Of a stretch of 64,000 nt of DNA, positions 47,737 through 55,767 are shown piece by piece (positions within the stretch are counted from its first letter, which is position 1; each line of letters begins with the position of its first letter). The stretch is from assembly GCF_019880245.1 (NCBI RefSeq), contig NZ_CP082289.1, positions 97,866-161,865 of the forward strand, read 5' to 3'. Origin of the DNA: Halobaculum roseum (GTDB lineage: Archaea; Halobacteriota; Halobacteria; Halobacteriales; Haloferacaceae). The notes below the pieces were generated by a model. That model was not told where the DNA came from. It worked only from the letters and a program-made list of their open reading frames with translations, and ran no database searches. The position numbers and the translations under genes were made by a program.

Positions 47737-48993
47737 TCACTCCAGAACCCGATGCCGCTTGGCAGTTTCACGAATGTCGTTGAGCTCACCTAGTTCGCTC
47801 TCGAGTGCGTCGAGGGCCGACGACAGAGAGACATCAAGCTCGTATTCGTTGTAGTTCCCGCGTCCACTCGACGAGTCGACCAACCGTAAGATCCCGTGGA
47901 GGCTCAAATCCGACAGGTGGTCGTGTACTCGCCTGCGTTTCAGTGGTTCACTGCCGTGATTACGAAGAACCTCTCGATAGCGCTCATAGATCAGTTTCGT
48001 CCGTTCGGGTGTTTCTCCCTCTGCCGCTAGCTGACAGACAGTCAGCAATACATATTGCCCCTGCCGGGTCAACGAATGCATCCCTTCGACAACCTGTTGT
48101 CGCTGGATCTGATGCTCGGCCTCCCGAACGTGGTCTTCGGTGATTTTCGCCTCTCCACCCGCCATCGCGTCGTTCTCGGCGATATCAGCTGCTTTCCGGA
48201 GTAACCGTAATGCCTGCCGAGCAGATCCCGAGTCCTGTGCAGAGAATGCTGCGCACAATGGGATTACATCTGATTCGAGGACATCGTCGTAGAGCGCGAT
48301 ATCGGCTCGGTGCTTGAGAATATTCTGCAGTTCAGTCGCGTCGTACGGAGGGAACAAGATTTCCTCTTCGCAGAGAGTGTCCTTGACTTTCGGAGAGAGG
48401 TTTTCTCGGAACTTGAAGTCGTTCGAGATGCCGACCACACCGATTTTCACATCGAGATCCAATTGCGAGCGTGCTCGTGGAAGCTCGTACAGAATATCGT
48501 CATCCGAGCCGATGTTATCGATCTCGTCCAGAACCACGAGAATAGTCCCACCGATCGACTCAAGGTCGTTGTAGAGTTCGTTGAAGATGCGTTTTTGTTG
48601 ATACCCGGTTTCGCTCATCGGTTCGCGCGAAGACGAGACTGTGGTGAGAGGGTGAGAAGGAGAGCGAATCTCGTTCACGAGATTGACCGCTACCTGATAG
48701 GATGTGGTGCAGCCAGTACAGTTGAGTTCAATAACGTTGAGATCGACGTCGTCGTACTCTCCGGCGGATTCTTGCAGCTCCTCAAGAAGATCGTGCGTAG
48801 CAGCTGTCTTCCCGACGCCGGTAACGCCATAGAGAAAGACGTTGTTCGGTTGCCAGCCCTGAATGACGGGACGGAGAGCGGCCGCATATTCGTCGAGTTC
48901 TTCGTCCCGCTCCTCGAGTGTCTCTGGCTGGTAATCATCCCGGAGGACGTCTTTGTCTTGGATGATGAACGATTCTCGATTGAATCGGCCCAT
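47737..48993 (-). CDS. orc: Orc1/Cdc6 replication initiator (copy 1)
   Basis: ATG at 48993 (MGRFNRESFIIQDKDVLRDD) is preferred to one 12 bases upstream. The 418-aa AAA+ ATPase has DYQPETLEERDEELDEYAAAL, Walker A GVTGVGKT (about 56-63), Walker B LVVLDEID (about 157-164), sensor-like GISNDFKF and a C-terminal winged helix (YERYREVLRNHGSEPLKRRRVHDHLSDLSLHGILRLV). It marks the origin by binding ORB-type boxes and loading MCM. ORB-like repeats flank the gene on both sides, a configuration typical of haloarchaeal replicons. Its length is normal. This is the initiator most likely tied to this origin. Confidence 0.94.
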   Translation of the reverse strand: MGRFNRESFIIQDKDVLRDDYQPETLEERDEELDEYAAALRPVIQGWQPNNVFLYGVTGVGKTAATHDLLEELQESAGEYDDVDLNVIELNCTGCTTSYQVAVNLVNEIRSPSHPLTTVSSSREPMSETGYQQKRIFNELYNDLESIGGTILVVLDEIDNIGSDDDILYELPRARSQLDLDVKIGVVGISNDFKFRENLSPKVKDTLCEEEILFPPYDATELQNILKHRADIALYDDVLESDVIPLCAAFSAQDSGSARQALRLLRKAADIAENDAMAGGEAKITEDHVREAEHQIQRQQVVEGMHSLTRQGQYVLLTVCQLAAEGETPERTKLIYERYREVLRNHGSEPLKRRRVHDHLSDLSLHGILRLVDSSSGRGNYNEYELDVSLSSALDALESELGELNDIRETAKRHRVLE

Positions 48994-49102
48994 AGGCGGA
49001 CTCAAGACGAAGAACCATCATAAAACCATGGGTTCCAGTATCACCACTAACCCACCACTCGAACCAATTATGCCAGTGTCGCATCCACTTATAAAACACA
49101 CA

Positions 49103-49320
49103 CACTCCACTATTGCCAGTAAACCTTTGCAACAACTGGAGGGGGTCAACGACCCCCTCTCTAATTAGCGATACTCTTAATACATTGTACGTTAAACCAT
49201 ACCCGCACTAACGAAAACTCCACTAGTTGTAGTAGGTTTAGATAACAGTAACTAGACTAGAGACGTGACAGTTTCTGCCCTCCCGTCCATTCTCCCCTCG
49301 TTACTGGCAATGGTGGAGTG
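49103..49320. other. Replication origin, side 2: ORB-like repeats, palindrome and AT-rich region
   Basis: A reverse ORB-like copy lies at 49103-49124 and shares 21 identical bases with 47527-47547. A forward copy lies at 49300-49320, with a partial tandem at 49341-49365. Between them are the palindrome GAGGGGGTC-AAC-GACCCCCTC (49139-49159) and an AT-rich stretch at about 49160-49260 that could unwind. This is upstream of orc1/cdc6 copy 1. Confidence 0.72.
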
Positions 49321-49464
49321 AGAGAGGTACTTAAACGACGGTATTATTGGCAATACTGGCAACTCTGGTCGCCCTCTCCCTGCTACCATCGTTGCCTGGC
49401 CGATATTCCAGTCGAAATCTACCCTTCCCGACACCAGTCGATGATGACCGTGGACCTCTTTCGG

Positions 49465-49504
49465 TTAACCAACAAATCGTATGTATTAACCGTCTGTTGG
49501 TTAA
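49465..49504. repeat. TTAACCAAC inverted repeat, copy 7
   Basis: TTAACCAACA and TGTTGGTTAA, 40 bp in total, between the origin region and the end of the second orc1/cdc6 gene. No credible start codon follows (only a 12-aa frame at 49512). Confidence 0.82.
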
Positions 49505-49630
49505 CTGCTCATGGCCTATGCTCGATTCGCAGTCGGCACTCAGTACTAGTATCCCGTGATTTCGGCGTTTCGCGATTCCGCAAGGGTTCGCTTGATTGCC
49601 GCTCGATCTCACCCAATCGGAGACAGGATA

Positions 49631-50659
49631 TTACTGCATCGGCGACGCAGCTTCCGAACCGACGAGTGAGTACTCCCGGTCCCGGCTCGTGCCTTCCGCA
49701 TCGACGAGGTTGTACTGGACCATCTTGGAGAGATACGTCCGCACTGTCCGTTTCGTCCGAGGATCGTCGACCTTCTCGGTATAGCGGTCGTGAATCTCGC
49801 TCGGCCCGAGTGGCTCGTGATCGCGAACAATGTTGTAAACGACGCGCTGGTGTGGCGTGAGTGAATCGATGCTCTTCTGCTTAATCTGGGCCCGGGCATC
49901 CTCGGCGGCGTCCAGGAGAATATTGTCGGTGATGCGCTCGTGGTTCTCGCGATCGGCCTTGCCGGCGGCCGTTCGGAGGATGCCGATTGCGAGGCGGGCG
50001 TCGCCGGCGGCCGCGTCGGCGATCCGGTAGAGCTGGTCGTCGGTGATGACGTCCTCATCGAGTCCCCACTTCGCCCGCGCACTCAGAATGTCGTACAGCT
50101 GCTCGTCGTGGTACTTGTCCATCCGGACGTGTTCGCTGGAGCGCAGCCGGCTCACGAGGCGGTCGTCGACGCGGCTGAACAGTTCCTCTTCCTTGTTCGC
50201 GATGCAGATGATCGCGAACTGCGGGAGGCTGTGGAGGTCGTAAATGACGCTGGGGTCCTCCAGTTGGTCGACCTCGTCGAGAATGACGACGGTTCGTGGG
50301 CCGTCATGCTGCTGGAGGCGATCAACCAGTTCGTCGTGGGGCGTCGACTGCCGGTGGATGTCGATGGTCGCGCCGAGGTCGTCGAGGATCTGGTAGAGCG
50401 TCCGAAATCGGGTGTAGTTACGCCAGCAGTTGACGTAGGTGGCCTCGACGTCGAGCACCTCCTCACGTAGGCGTTCGGTGACGAATTGCGAGATGCAGGT
50501 CTTGCCGGCGCCGCTAGGTCCAGTGACGATGGCCGTGTCGGCGGGTTCCCCGTTCGTGATGGGCTCAAGAACGCTGGAGAGGTGGTTGACTTCGGCGTCG
50601 CGATGCTCAACTTCCCGAGGGACGAACCCGGCGCGGAGAACGCGAGCATCGCGGATCAT
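49631..50659 (-). CDS. orc: Orc1/Cdc6-like initiator (copy 2)
   Basis: The 342-aa AAA+ protein has VPREVEHRDAEVNHLSSVLEP, Walker A TGPSGAGKT (about 46-54), Walker B VVILDEVDQ (about 124-132), ICIANKEEELFSRVDDRLVSRL, and a winged helix (PLGPSEIHDRYTEKVDDPRTKRTVRTYLSKMVQYNLVDAEG). It is shorter than copy 1, lacking the long N-terminal extension. Direction is the same as copy 1 with about 640 bases between, including the origin side 2. It may serve a different or regulatory role. An ATG at 50659 is used; 2 genes of this type at one origin are common in haloarchaeal plasmids. Confidence 0.9.
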   Translation of the reverse strand: MIRDARVLRAGFVPREVEHRDAEVNHLSSVLEPITNGEPADTAIVTGPSGAGKTCISQFVTERLREEVLDVEATYVNCWRNYTRFRTLYQILDDLGATIDIHRQSTPHDELVDRLQQHDGPRTVVILDEVDQLEDPSVIYDLHSLPQFAIICIANKEEELFSRVDDRLVSRLRSSEHVRMDKYHDEQLYDILSARAKWGLDEDVITDDQLYRIADAAAGDARLAIGILRTAAGKADRENHERITDNILLDAAEDARAQIKQKSIDSLTPHQRVVYNIVRDHEPLGPSEIHDRYTEKVDDPRTKRTVRTYLSKMVQYNLVDAEGTSRDREYSLVGSEAASPMQ

Positions 50660-51018
50660 CTTTGCTTGATAGACTGGTTTTCTGGCTAGTACTAAAAACG
50701 TGACCGGGTTGCTTCCGGAAACGCTTCAATTAGTCCTCTCCGACCTATGGATATTCCTGCGCTGTAACGCGGTTCGGTTTGTGGAAGACCCAGTTTTCCG
50801 GGAATTTCCGGAATGGATTTCGGGCGGGATTGTGTGACACCGGGATTCTGCTAGTCATCGGCGTCGTGCTCCTCCCAAGGGAGGGGGTATACCTGGCTTG
50901 AAACCTCTTGCAAGGGGGTACGTCGGGTGCATTCCTCATTCGGACTTCAAATCACGATATTTTGATACCTAAGCCCCAGCCGAACGTTTACCTGAGATGA
51001 CCCCCTCATTTCGGCAAA
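50660..51018. other. Spacer with palindromes upstream of the defence-like island
   Basis: About 360 bases with no supported gene. It has the 14-bp palindrome CCTCCCAAGGGAGG (50871-50884) followed by GGGTATACC (50885-50893), and a partial dyad around ACCTCTTGCAAGGGGGT (50903-50919). These may terminate or regulate transcription of the flanking divergent-facing genes. Confidence 0.4.
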
Positions 51019-51771
51019 GTGGGCGTTATAAGCGCAATCTCGTCGAATCCAATCGTCTCCGGCATCATAGTCGCCGTGGTGAGCGGCATAATCGTCAAAC
51101 TCTACCAAAAGCGACAGAAGCGGAGACAGCGAGCGCGTGAGTGGTACGAGACCTCACTTGGGATGCTCGGTCGATTACAGCAGGCTGCGCATCGGGCCAC
51201 CGAGTATCAAGACGAGCCTGACTACGGCTCACTCCGCGAAAGACTAGAACCGCTCACCGAGGAGATGATTGAACACGCCAACTCCGCTCCATCAAAGGTG
51301 AGTGAACAGGCCCGGATCGATATGGCCACCCTCTCCGCCTTCGCCACAGGACTCGTGATTATCAGCGAACAATCCGAGGAAATGGACGTGTTTGATCTGT
51401 ACGAGACCATTCAGAAAAGTGCTCGCGAGAGCTACGACGGGGAGTACGATATGGACGACGTGGATGAGATTTTCGGTCCGTTTGGCATCGATGAGTTTAT
51501 CGAGGAGACCGACAGGGAAATCGAGATGGACGAGGAGAGAGCCGAGGAGTTCTTGTCAAACTTCGCGCCGGAGTCCATCGAGGCTGGACGCCCGACAACC
51601 GTTGAAGAGGCCCTGAACATGCCGATTGGAGAGGTTGATGAGATAGTGAGTGACGAGGGGTATCTAGAATCGATGCTTGAAGACTCTCTTGAGGCTTACG
51701 TCCGCACGGCCCTGCTCAACGTCATTGAGGATATCCACGGAATGATGGAAGCGAGGAAGGAAAGTGTCTGA
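51019..51771 (+). CDS. Membrane-anchored hypothetical protein, 250 aa
   Basis: The start is GTG (MGVISAISSNPIVSG). One N-terminal membrane helix (about 10-28, SGIIVAVVSGIIVKLY) is followed by a basic stop-transfer (QKRQKRRQRARE). The rest is cytoplasmic by the positive-inside rule: a helical region (GMLGRLQQAAHRATE, EEMIEHANSAPSKVSE) and a very acidic C-terminal part with ADDVDEIF-like spacing. I do not recognise it. Single-helix membrane proteins next to restriction loci can be effectors, but nothing shows that here. Lower GC than the plasmid core. Confidence 0.6.
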   Translation: MGVISAISSNPIVSGIIVAVVSGIIVKLYQKRQKRRQRAREWYETSLGMLGRLQQAAHRATEYQDEPDYGSLRERLEPLTEEMIEHANSAPSKVSEQARIDMATLSAFATGLVIISEQSEEMDVFDLYETIQKSARESYDGEYDMDDVDEIFGPFGIDEFIEETDREIEMDEERAEEFLSNFAPESIEAGRPTTVEEALNMPIGEVDEIVSDEGYLESMLEDSLEAYVRTALLNVIEDIHGMMEARKESV

Positions 51772-51778
51772 ACCGAGG

Positions 51779-52300
51779 TCACTCGCGCCGCCACTCCTCG
51801 ACATCTCTCTCCTGCCTGACGCACTCGAAACCGGTGGCCTGCATAATGTTCCGGGTGGTCGCCCGAACCTTGTTGACGAGGAGTTCGTCGACGGGTAGTG
51901 TTTGCGCCATAGTTGACCGCGAGCCTGTTGCCCGCTCGGTGATCGATCCGTCGCTGAGGAGTTCGATTTCGGTGCTCAATTCACCAGTTGCCCCCCTTCT
52001 CAACACCGCGTCAACCTCCCAAGTCTCCGCCGCTTGAGTCCGTCCATGTCGTATCGAGGCCAGTCCATCAGCACCTCCAGGAGCCGCTCGCCTTTCCGAA
52101 GCCGAGTAGCGTGCCACGCGATCTGCTTCCGGACGGGCGCACGGAGTGGATCAGGGTGGGATTTGTCGTCCGAAGATTGCTTTCGACGCGAGAACTCGTC
52201 GTACTCGCCCAGCAACACTTCGCGCCGTTTTTCATGCCGATTTGGACGTACAGCGCGGCGTCTCGAAGTTCGCCGTCTCGGCCGACACCGTGAGGAAGGT
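51779..52300 (-). pseudogene. Possible degraded gene
   Basis: The reverse strand reads plausibly in two frames that join poorly. One (about 52300-52060) has EVLLGEYDEFSRRKQSSDDKSHPDP and LRKGERLLEVLMDWPRYDMDG; the other (52050-51779) has TWEVDAVLRRGATGELSTEIELL and VNKVRATTRNIMQATGFECVRQ. The two meet near 52050 and a start codon for the first is not obvious. This looks like a frameshifted remnant of one protein, but the second piece could be an intact 112-aa gene (51779-52117). Confidence 0.35.
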
Positions 52301-52412
52301 ACTATACCTTCACGTTCCACGTTAATATACGCTGTCTGACCATTTAAACAGAGTCCGAACAACTGATGTACAGATAGAAACAAAAGTAGAGGCTTTCCGA
52401 ACCTAGAAAGTT

Positions 52413-52436
52413 CTATCTGACCGGAATGACAGGTAG
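52413..52436. promoter_or_regulatory. Operator-like dyad upstream of the histone-fold gene
   Basis: CTATCTG (52413-52419) and CAGGTAG (52430-52436) form an imperfect inverted repeat with a 10-base centre, ending 5 bases before the ATG at 52442. This placement would block transcription or translation of the operon. Confidence 0.45.
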
Positions 52437-52441
52437 CAGTT

Positions 52442-52825
52442 ATGGCAACCGAGGGAGAGGATTCCGAACAAGCAGAAATTGAGGGAAGTGACGACGGGAA
52501 AGTTCCTCCTCCGGTCAAGCCAACCTCGTTAAAGCGGTTCGTCAAGCAGCAATCCGATATGAATGCGGGCGGTGATGCGGTCGAGGAGCTGCAGCACCAT
52601 CTGGAGTTCGTCGCCGAACGAATTTGGCTTGAGGCCAGCAAGCACGCCGAGGACGACGGTCGGAAGACCGTGAAAGAGCGGGATGTCCAACACGCCATAG
52701 ACGAGTTCACGGAGCCACACGATCTGATCAAGAAAACGGTCGAGGACTTGGACTGGATGAAACGAAACCTCGAGAGGCAGGTTGAACAGTCCATCGTGTA
52801 CGCCGAGGATAGATATGACGACTGA
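52442..52825 (+). CDS. Histone-fold protein
   Basis: The 127-aa product has a helix pattern of the histone fold: VKPTSLKRFVKQQ (about 25-37), GGDAVEELQHHLEFVAERIWLEASKHAEDDGR (about 43-74), and KTVKERDVQHAIDEF (about 75-89), then a coiled C-terminal extension to 127. The T-V-K-x-x-D-V-x-x-A-I ending is characteristic of histone and NF-Y/HMF-type proteins. Here it carries an acidic N-terminal tail and a C-terminal helix absent from archaeal histones, so it may work as a dimer platform rather than chromatin. It overlaps the next gene by 11 bases. It heads a three-gene operon of otherwise unknown proteins next to a restriction locus. Confidence 0.7.
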   Translation: MATEGEDSEQAEIEGSDDGKVPPPVKPTSLKRFVKQQSDMNAGGDAVEELQHHLEFVAERIWLEASKHAEDDGRKTVKERDVQHAIDEFTEPHDLIKKTVEDLDWMKRNLERQVEQSIVYAEDRYDD

Positions 52826-54305
52826 TCAGTTCCTCTTCCGGGACGGCTACTCCATTCCCGAGAAGATCAGTCGCATCCCAACTGCGAAAATCACGGCGGA
52901 GACACCGGAGATTGACTCGCGCCTCCAAGACCTCTCCCTGTCGGAGAGCGAGGTCAGCCGGATGGGGAAGAACGACTTCTTCGATGAGGCCGAGGAGCAG
53001 CTCACTACTTCGGTCTACAAGAGTCTCGTATCCAAGCTCTTCGACAAGTACGGCGAGAAGGGCGACAAGTTCAACATGCAGCTCTTCGTCGCCGAAGAAT
53101 CCCTCTCCCGCGAACACCTCTCCCGCCGTGCCGATCAGTACGACGAGGAGCGGATTGACCACGACTTCGACTCCCTCGTGGAACCCATCGTCCTCACCGA
53201 TCACGAGGAGGACTCCGACTCCATAGACCTCCAGTTCCGAACGACGGCCCACCTCGAAGACATTAATCCAGACGACAAGATCCCGATCCAGATCATCGAC
53301 ACTGAGTCCGGCGACACCGTGGAGAGGTACGGTTCTGACTACCACATCAAGGCCCCGGCCCGCTATCGTGTCGAGGCTCGCGTCTACACCGAGACCGGCC
53401 TCATAGCGGTGTCGAATTACTCCAAGATCAAGGATGGGTTGAAAACCGACATTGCGAAGACCGTCACCGAGATGGCTCGGAGCGGAACGCAGACCGGGAT
53501 CGGAAACACCAGTCGACTGGAAATGAACGAGACAGAACTTCTCCTCCTCCTGCAGGAGATGGAAGGCGACATCTCGGGTCTCGGCTACACCCTCGAAATC
53601 GCCGGCGTCGACACGGCGGACTTCACCGGCCAACGTGACGAGGATATGGTTGACACTGATGTCATCCGTGCCGCCGACGAGGCCGGCCACATCAGGAAGA
53701 TCAAGTTCTACGTCGATCATCCTGGCGCAGACCCCGGCGACGAGCGCGACGTGATGCTCCGCATCTTCGACGACGGCCACCTCACCACGTCCAAGCCCGT
53801 ACCCTCCGATCTGCTTGACGCCATCGTGCTTCAAATTAACACTATCCGCGGGTACGACGGTTTCCTGACTCCCCTGATCGAACTCATCCACTCCTACGTC
53901 GGCGCGAAGTTCCGCGGAAAGTCCTCAATGATGCGCAACACCCACATCTCAAAGACCAACCTTGCATTCAACAACCTCATCGAGGAGTACTTCGAGAAGC
54001 ACCAGACGCCGACCGAGGAACTTCGGCTCTACAAGTCGATGATAGCCAACATCGGGATCAAGCTCTGCGACGAGGGCATACCAAGGGCCGCGGACGTGGA
54101 CGAGGTCTCCGAGGTGGACGAGTTCTACGATCTCGAAGGTAAAATCGAGGAGTTCTTTCAAGATTACTCTCAACGCTCACTCGGAAAGACCAACATCGAC
54201 TACGATGAACTGTCGAACCACCTTGACCACCTGCTCCGACAGGACTGGGAGAGCCCGGTCGAAATCATCGAGTACGCGATAGACCTGTATGATCTTAGCC
54301 GATGA
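52815..54305 (+). CDS. Unknown protein of the histone-fold operon, 496 aa
   Basis: ATG at 52815 overlaps the histone-fold gene's end. I cannot name this protein. It opens with MTTDQFLFRDGYSIPEKISR, has a beta-rich middle (SIDLQFRTTAHLEDINPDDKIPIQIIDTESGD; ARYRVEARVYTETGLIAVSNYSKIKDGLKTDIAKTVTEMARSG), a strand block KIKFYVDHPGADPGDERDVMLRIFDDGHLTTSKPVPSDLLDAI, and a helical C-terminal third (YDELSNHLDHLLRQDWESPVEIIEYAIDLY). No P-loop, nuclease or metal motif is evident. Its tight coupling to the histone-fold gene and the membrane protein after it suggests a complex. A further overlap of 17 bases with the next gene supports this. Confidence 0.65.
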   Translation: MTTDQFLFRDGYSIPEKISRIPTAKITAETPEIDSRLQDLSLSESEVSRMGKNDFFDEAEEQLTTSVYKSLVSKLFDKYGEKGDKFNMQLFVAEESLSREHLSRRADQYDEERIDHDFDSLVEPIVLTDHEEDSDSIDLQFRTTAHLEDINPDDKIPIQIIDTESGDTVERYGSDYHIKAPARYRVEARVYTETGLIAVSNYSKIKDGLKTDIAKTVTEMARSGTQTGIGNTSRLEMNETELLLLLQEMEGDISGLGYTLEIAGVDTADFTGQRDEDMVDTDVIRAADEAGHIRKIKFYVDHPGADPGDERDVMLRIFDDGHLTTSKPVPSDLLDAIVLQINTIRGYDGFLTPLIELIHSYVGAKFRGKSSMMRNTHISKTNLAFNNLIEEYFEKHQTPTEELRLYKSMIANIGIKLCDEGIPRAADVDEVSEVDEFYDLEGKIEEFFQDYSQRSLGKTNIDYDELSNHLDHLLRQDWESPVEIIEYAIDLYDLSR

Positions 54306-55488
54306 GGCCGACGTGCTCGAAGAGGCCTTCTTTCGGGCCGACGTGAGCGACGTCTCCGCACTCGAATACCGGGAACAAGACCTCGAGGACTACGCCGAGT
54401 ACCTGCACATCGAGCGTGACATCCTCCCCGACATTCGTCCCTACTTCTCCATCTCCGAGGAGCAGCGGTGCGAGCAGCACGGCATCCCAACAACCTCCTG
54501 CGGGTGCGGCGAGTCACGACAAGTGCAGGCTGCCATCTACCATCTAGATCCCGAGGCCCTCGTCGAGGACTGGGTGGCCGCCGTGAGGGACAGCGACACC
54601 TTCGATTCCATCGAGCTGGAGAAGATAGACTCCACGAGGTACGTGCTGAAGGCGTGGCTTGATCGCACCAAGATCACCTTCCAATGCTTCTTCGACGGGG
54701 ACGAGATGGAGAGGCACGACTTCAAGCCGCAGGCGATGGAGTTCGGCGTCTCGTTCTTCGGCGATCAACAGGTGGTGGAGCGCGAGCATCGGTACTCGTG
54801 GCGCGAGTTCCTCGAAGACGACTTCAGGGATACGATTACCACCGATGTCAAGCACCTCAAGGAAGCCATCGGCTCGGACTTCTACGAGTACCGCCCGCTG
54901 GAAGAATTTCGCGATCGCGTGCGGCAGAGCCTCCGTGACTACTTCTCCGAGTCGGGATACGAGGTGCGCCGAGAGGTGGGAGAGGTCTGCGCCGTCGAGA
55001 CCACCCAGTACGGCATCGACACGGGGAAGACCGACTTCGCGGCTCGCCGTGACGGGTCGAAGTTCATCGTCTGCCATTGCGAGAAGACGCCGGGGTGGCA
55101 CGTCCACCACTTCTCGGACGGCCGCATTGAGTCCGCCGAGCAGACGCCGATCATCGAGGATATGACCGAGAAGATCGAGGGGAAGATCAACACGTATCAG
55201 GACATCCGCCTGAACAAGCAGACCGCGTCCAAGTTCGTGACCCTGCTGGCCACCTTCTTCTCCATCGGGTTCGTCGTCCTCTTCCTCGACAGACTTGGGC
55301 TCATCTCCTCCGTCCTTCGGGAGCAGTTCCAGCTCGGCGGGAGCCTGCATCTGATCGCGTTCGGTCTCCTCATCTTCGATGCCCTCGCGGCCATCGCGCT
55401 TGCGGCGGTGGTCACTCGCCCGTACGTTCGAGACGCGCTGTTTAGCTGGAAGATCGAGCCGTTCGACGGCGACGATCGTACCACCTAA
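54289..55488 (+). CDS. Cys-cluster membrane protein of the histone-fold operon, 399 aa
   Basis: It starts MILADEADVLEEAFFRADV, overlapping the gene before by 17 bases. A cluster CEQHGIPTTSCGCGES (about 61-76) looks like a metal site. Residues about 85-290 form a beta/alpha domain with LKAWLDRTKITFQCFFDGDE and EVRREVGEVCAVETTQYGIDTGKTDFAARRDGSKFIVCHCEKTPGWHVHHF. The C-terminus has two membrane helices (SKFVTLLATFFSIGFVVLFLDRLG, about 305-328; LHLIAFGLLIFDALAAIALAAVV, about 343-365). Unknown. It would place the operon's complex at the membrane, an arrangement seen in some defence systems; that is inference. Confidence 0.65.
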   Translation: MILADEADVLEEAFFRADVSDVSALEYREQDLEDYAEYLHIERDILPDIRPYFSISEEQRCEQHGIPTTSCGCGESRQVQAAIYHLDPEALVEDWVAAVRDSDTFDSIELEKIDSTRYVLKAWLDRTKITFQCFFDGDEMERHDFKPQAMEFGVSFFGDQQVVEREHRYSWREFLEDDFRDTITTDVKHLKEAIGSDFYEYRPLEEFRDRVRQSLRDYFSESGYEVRREVGEVCAVETTQYGIDTGKTDFAARRDGSKFIVCHCEKTPGWHVHHFSDGRIESAEQTPIIEDMTEKIEGKINTYQDIRLNKQTASKFVTLLATFFSIGFVVLFLDRLGLISSVLREQFQLGGSLHLIAFGLLIFDALAAIALAAVVTRPYVRDALFSWKIEPFDGDDRTT

Positions 55489-55528
55489 CTACAGAACGCT
55501 AATCAGACACGTCTCCGATACATCGAAT

Positions 55529-55762
55529 ATGGCTGATGACAGAACCGAGGGCGTCATCGTCCACCTCGTGGACAAGCACGGCGAGGGAGAGATAGAGCGC
55601 GAGTACGACGACTGGGAGATCGTCGACGAGGGATGGATCAGGTGCATCGGCCCCTCGCACGGCGGCGAACTCGACAGCGGCCACGTCCCGGTCGCGTACT
55701 ACCCGCCCGAGCGAGTCGTCTCGGTCGACGTCTACGAGAGGCCCTCGCGGAAGTCGGTCTGA
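55529..55762 (+). CDS. Small hypothetical protein, 77 aa
   Basis: ATG at 55529 (MADDRTEGVIVHLVDKHGEG). The protein is a single beta-rich domain (EREYDDWEIVDEGWIRCIGPS, GHVPVAYYPPERVVSVDVYE). It lies 40 bases after the membrane-protein gene and converges on the TBP-like gene with 5 bases between stops. Not recognised. Confidence 0.6.
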   Translation: MADDRTEGVIVHLVDKHGEGEIEREYDDWEIVDEGWIRCIGPSHGGELDSGHVPVAYYPPERVVSVDVYERPSRKSV

Positions 55763-55767
55763 CGGGG

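Noticed and set aside
19426..49504. TTAACCAAC repeats as CRISPR or IS ends
   Set aside because: Copies are kilobases apart with no enclosed transposase, no target duplications and no spacer array.
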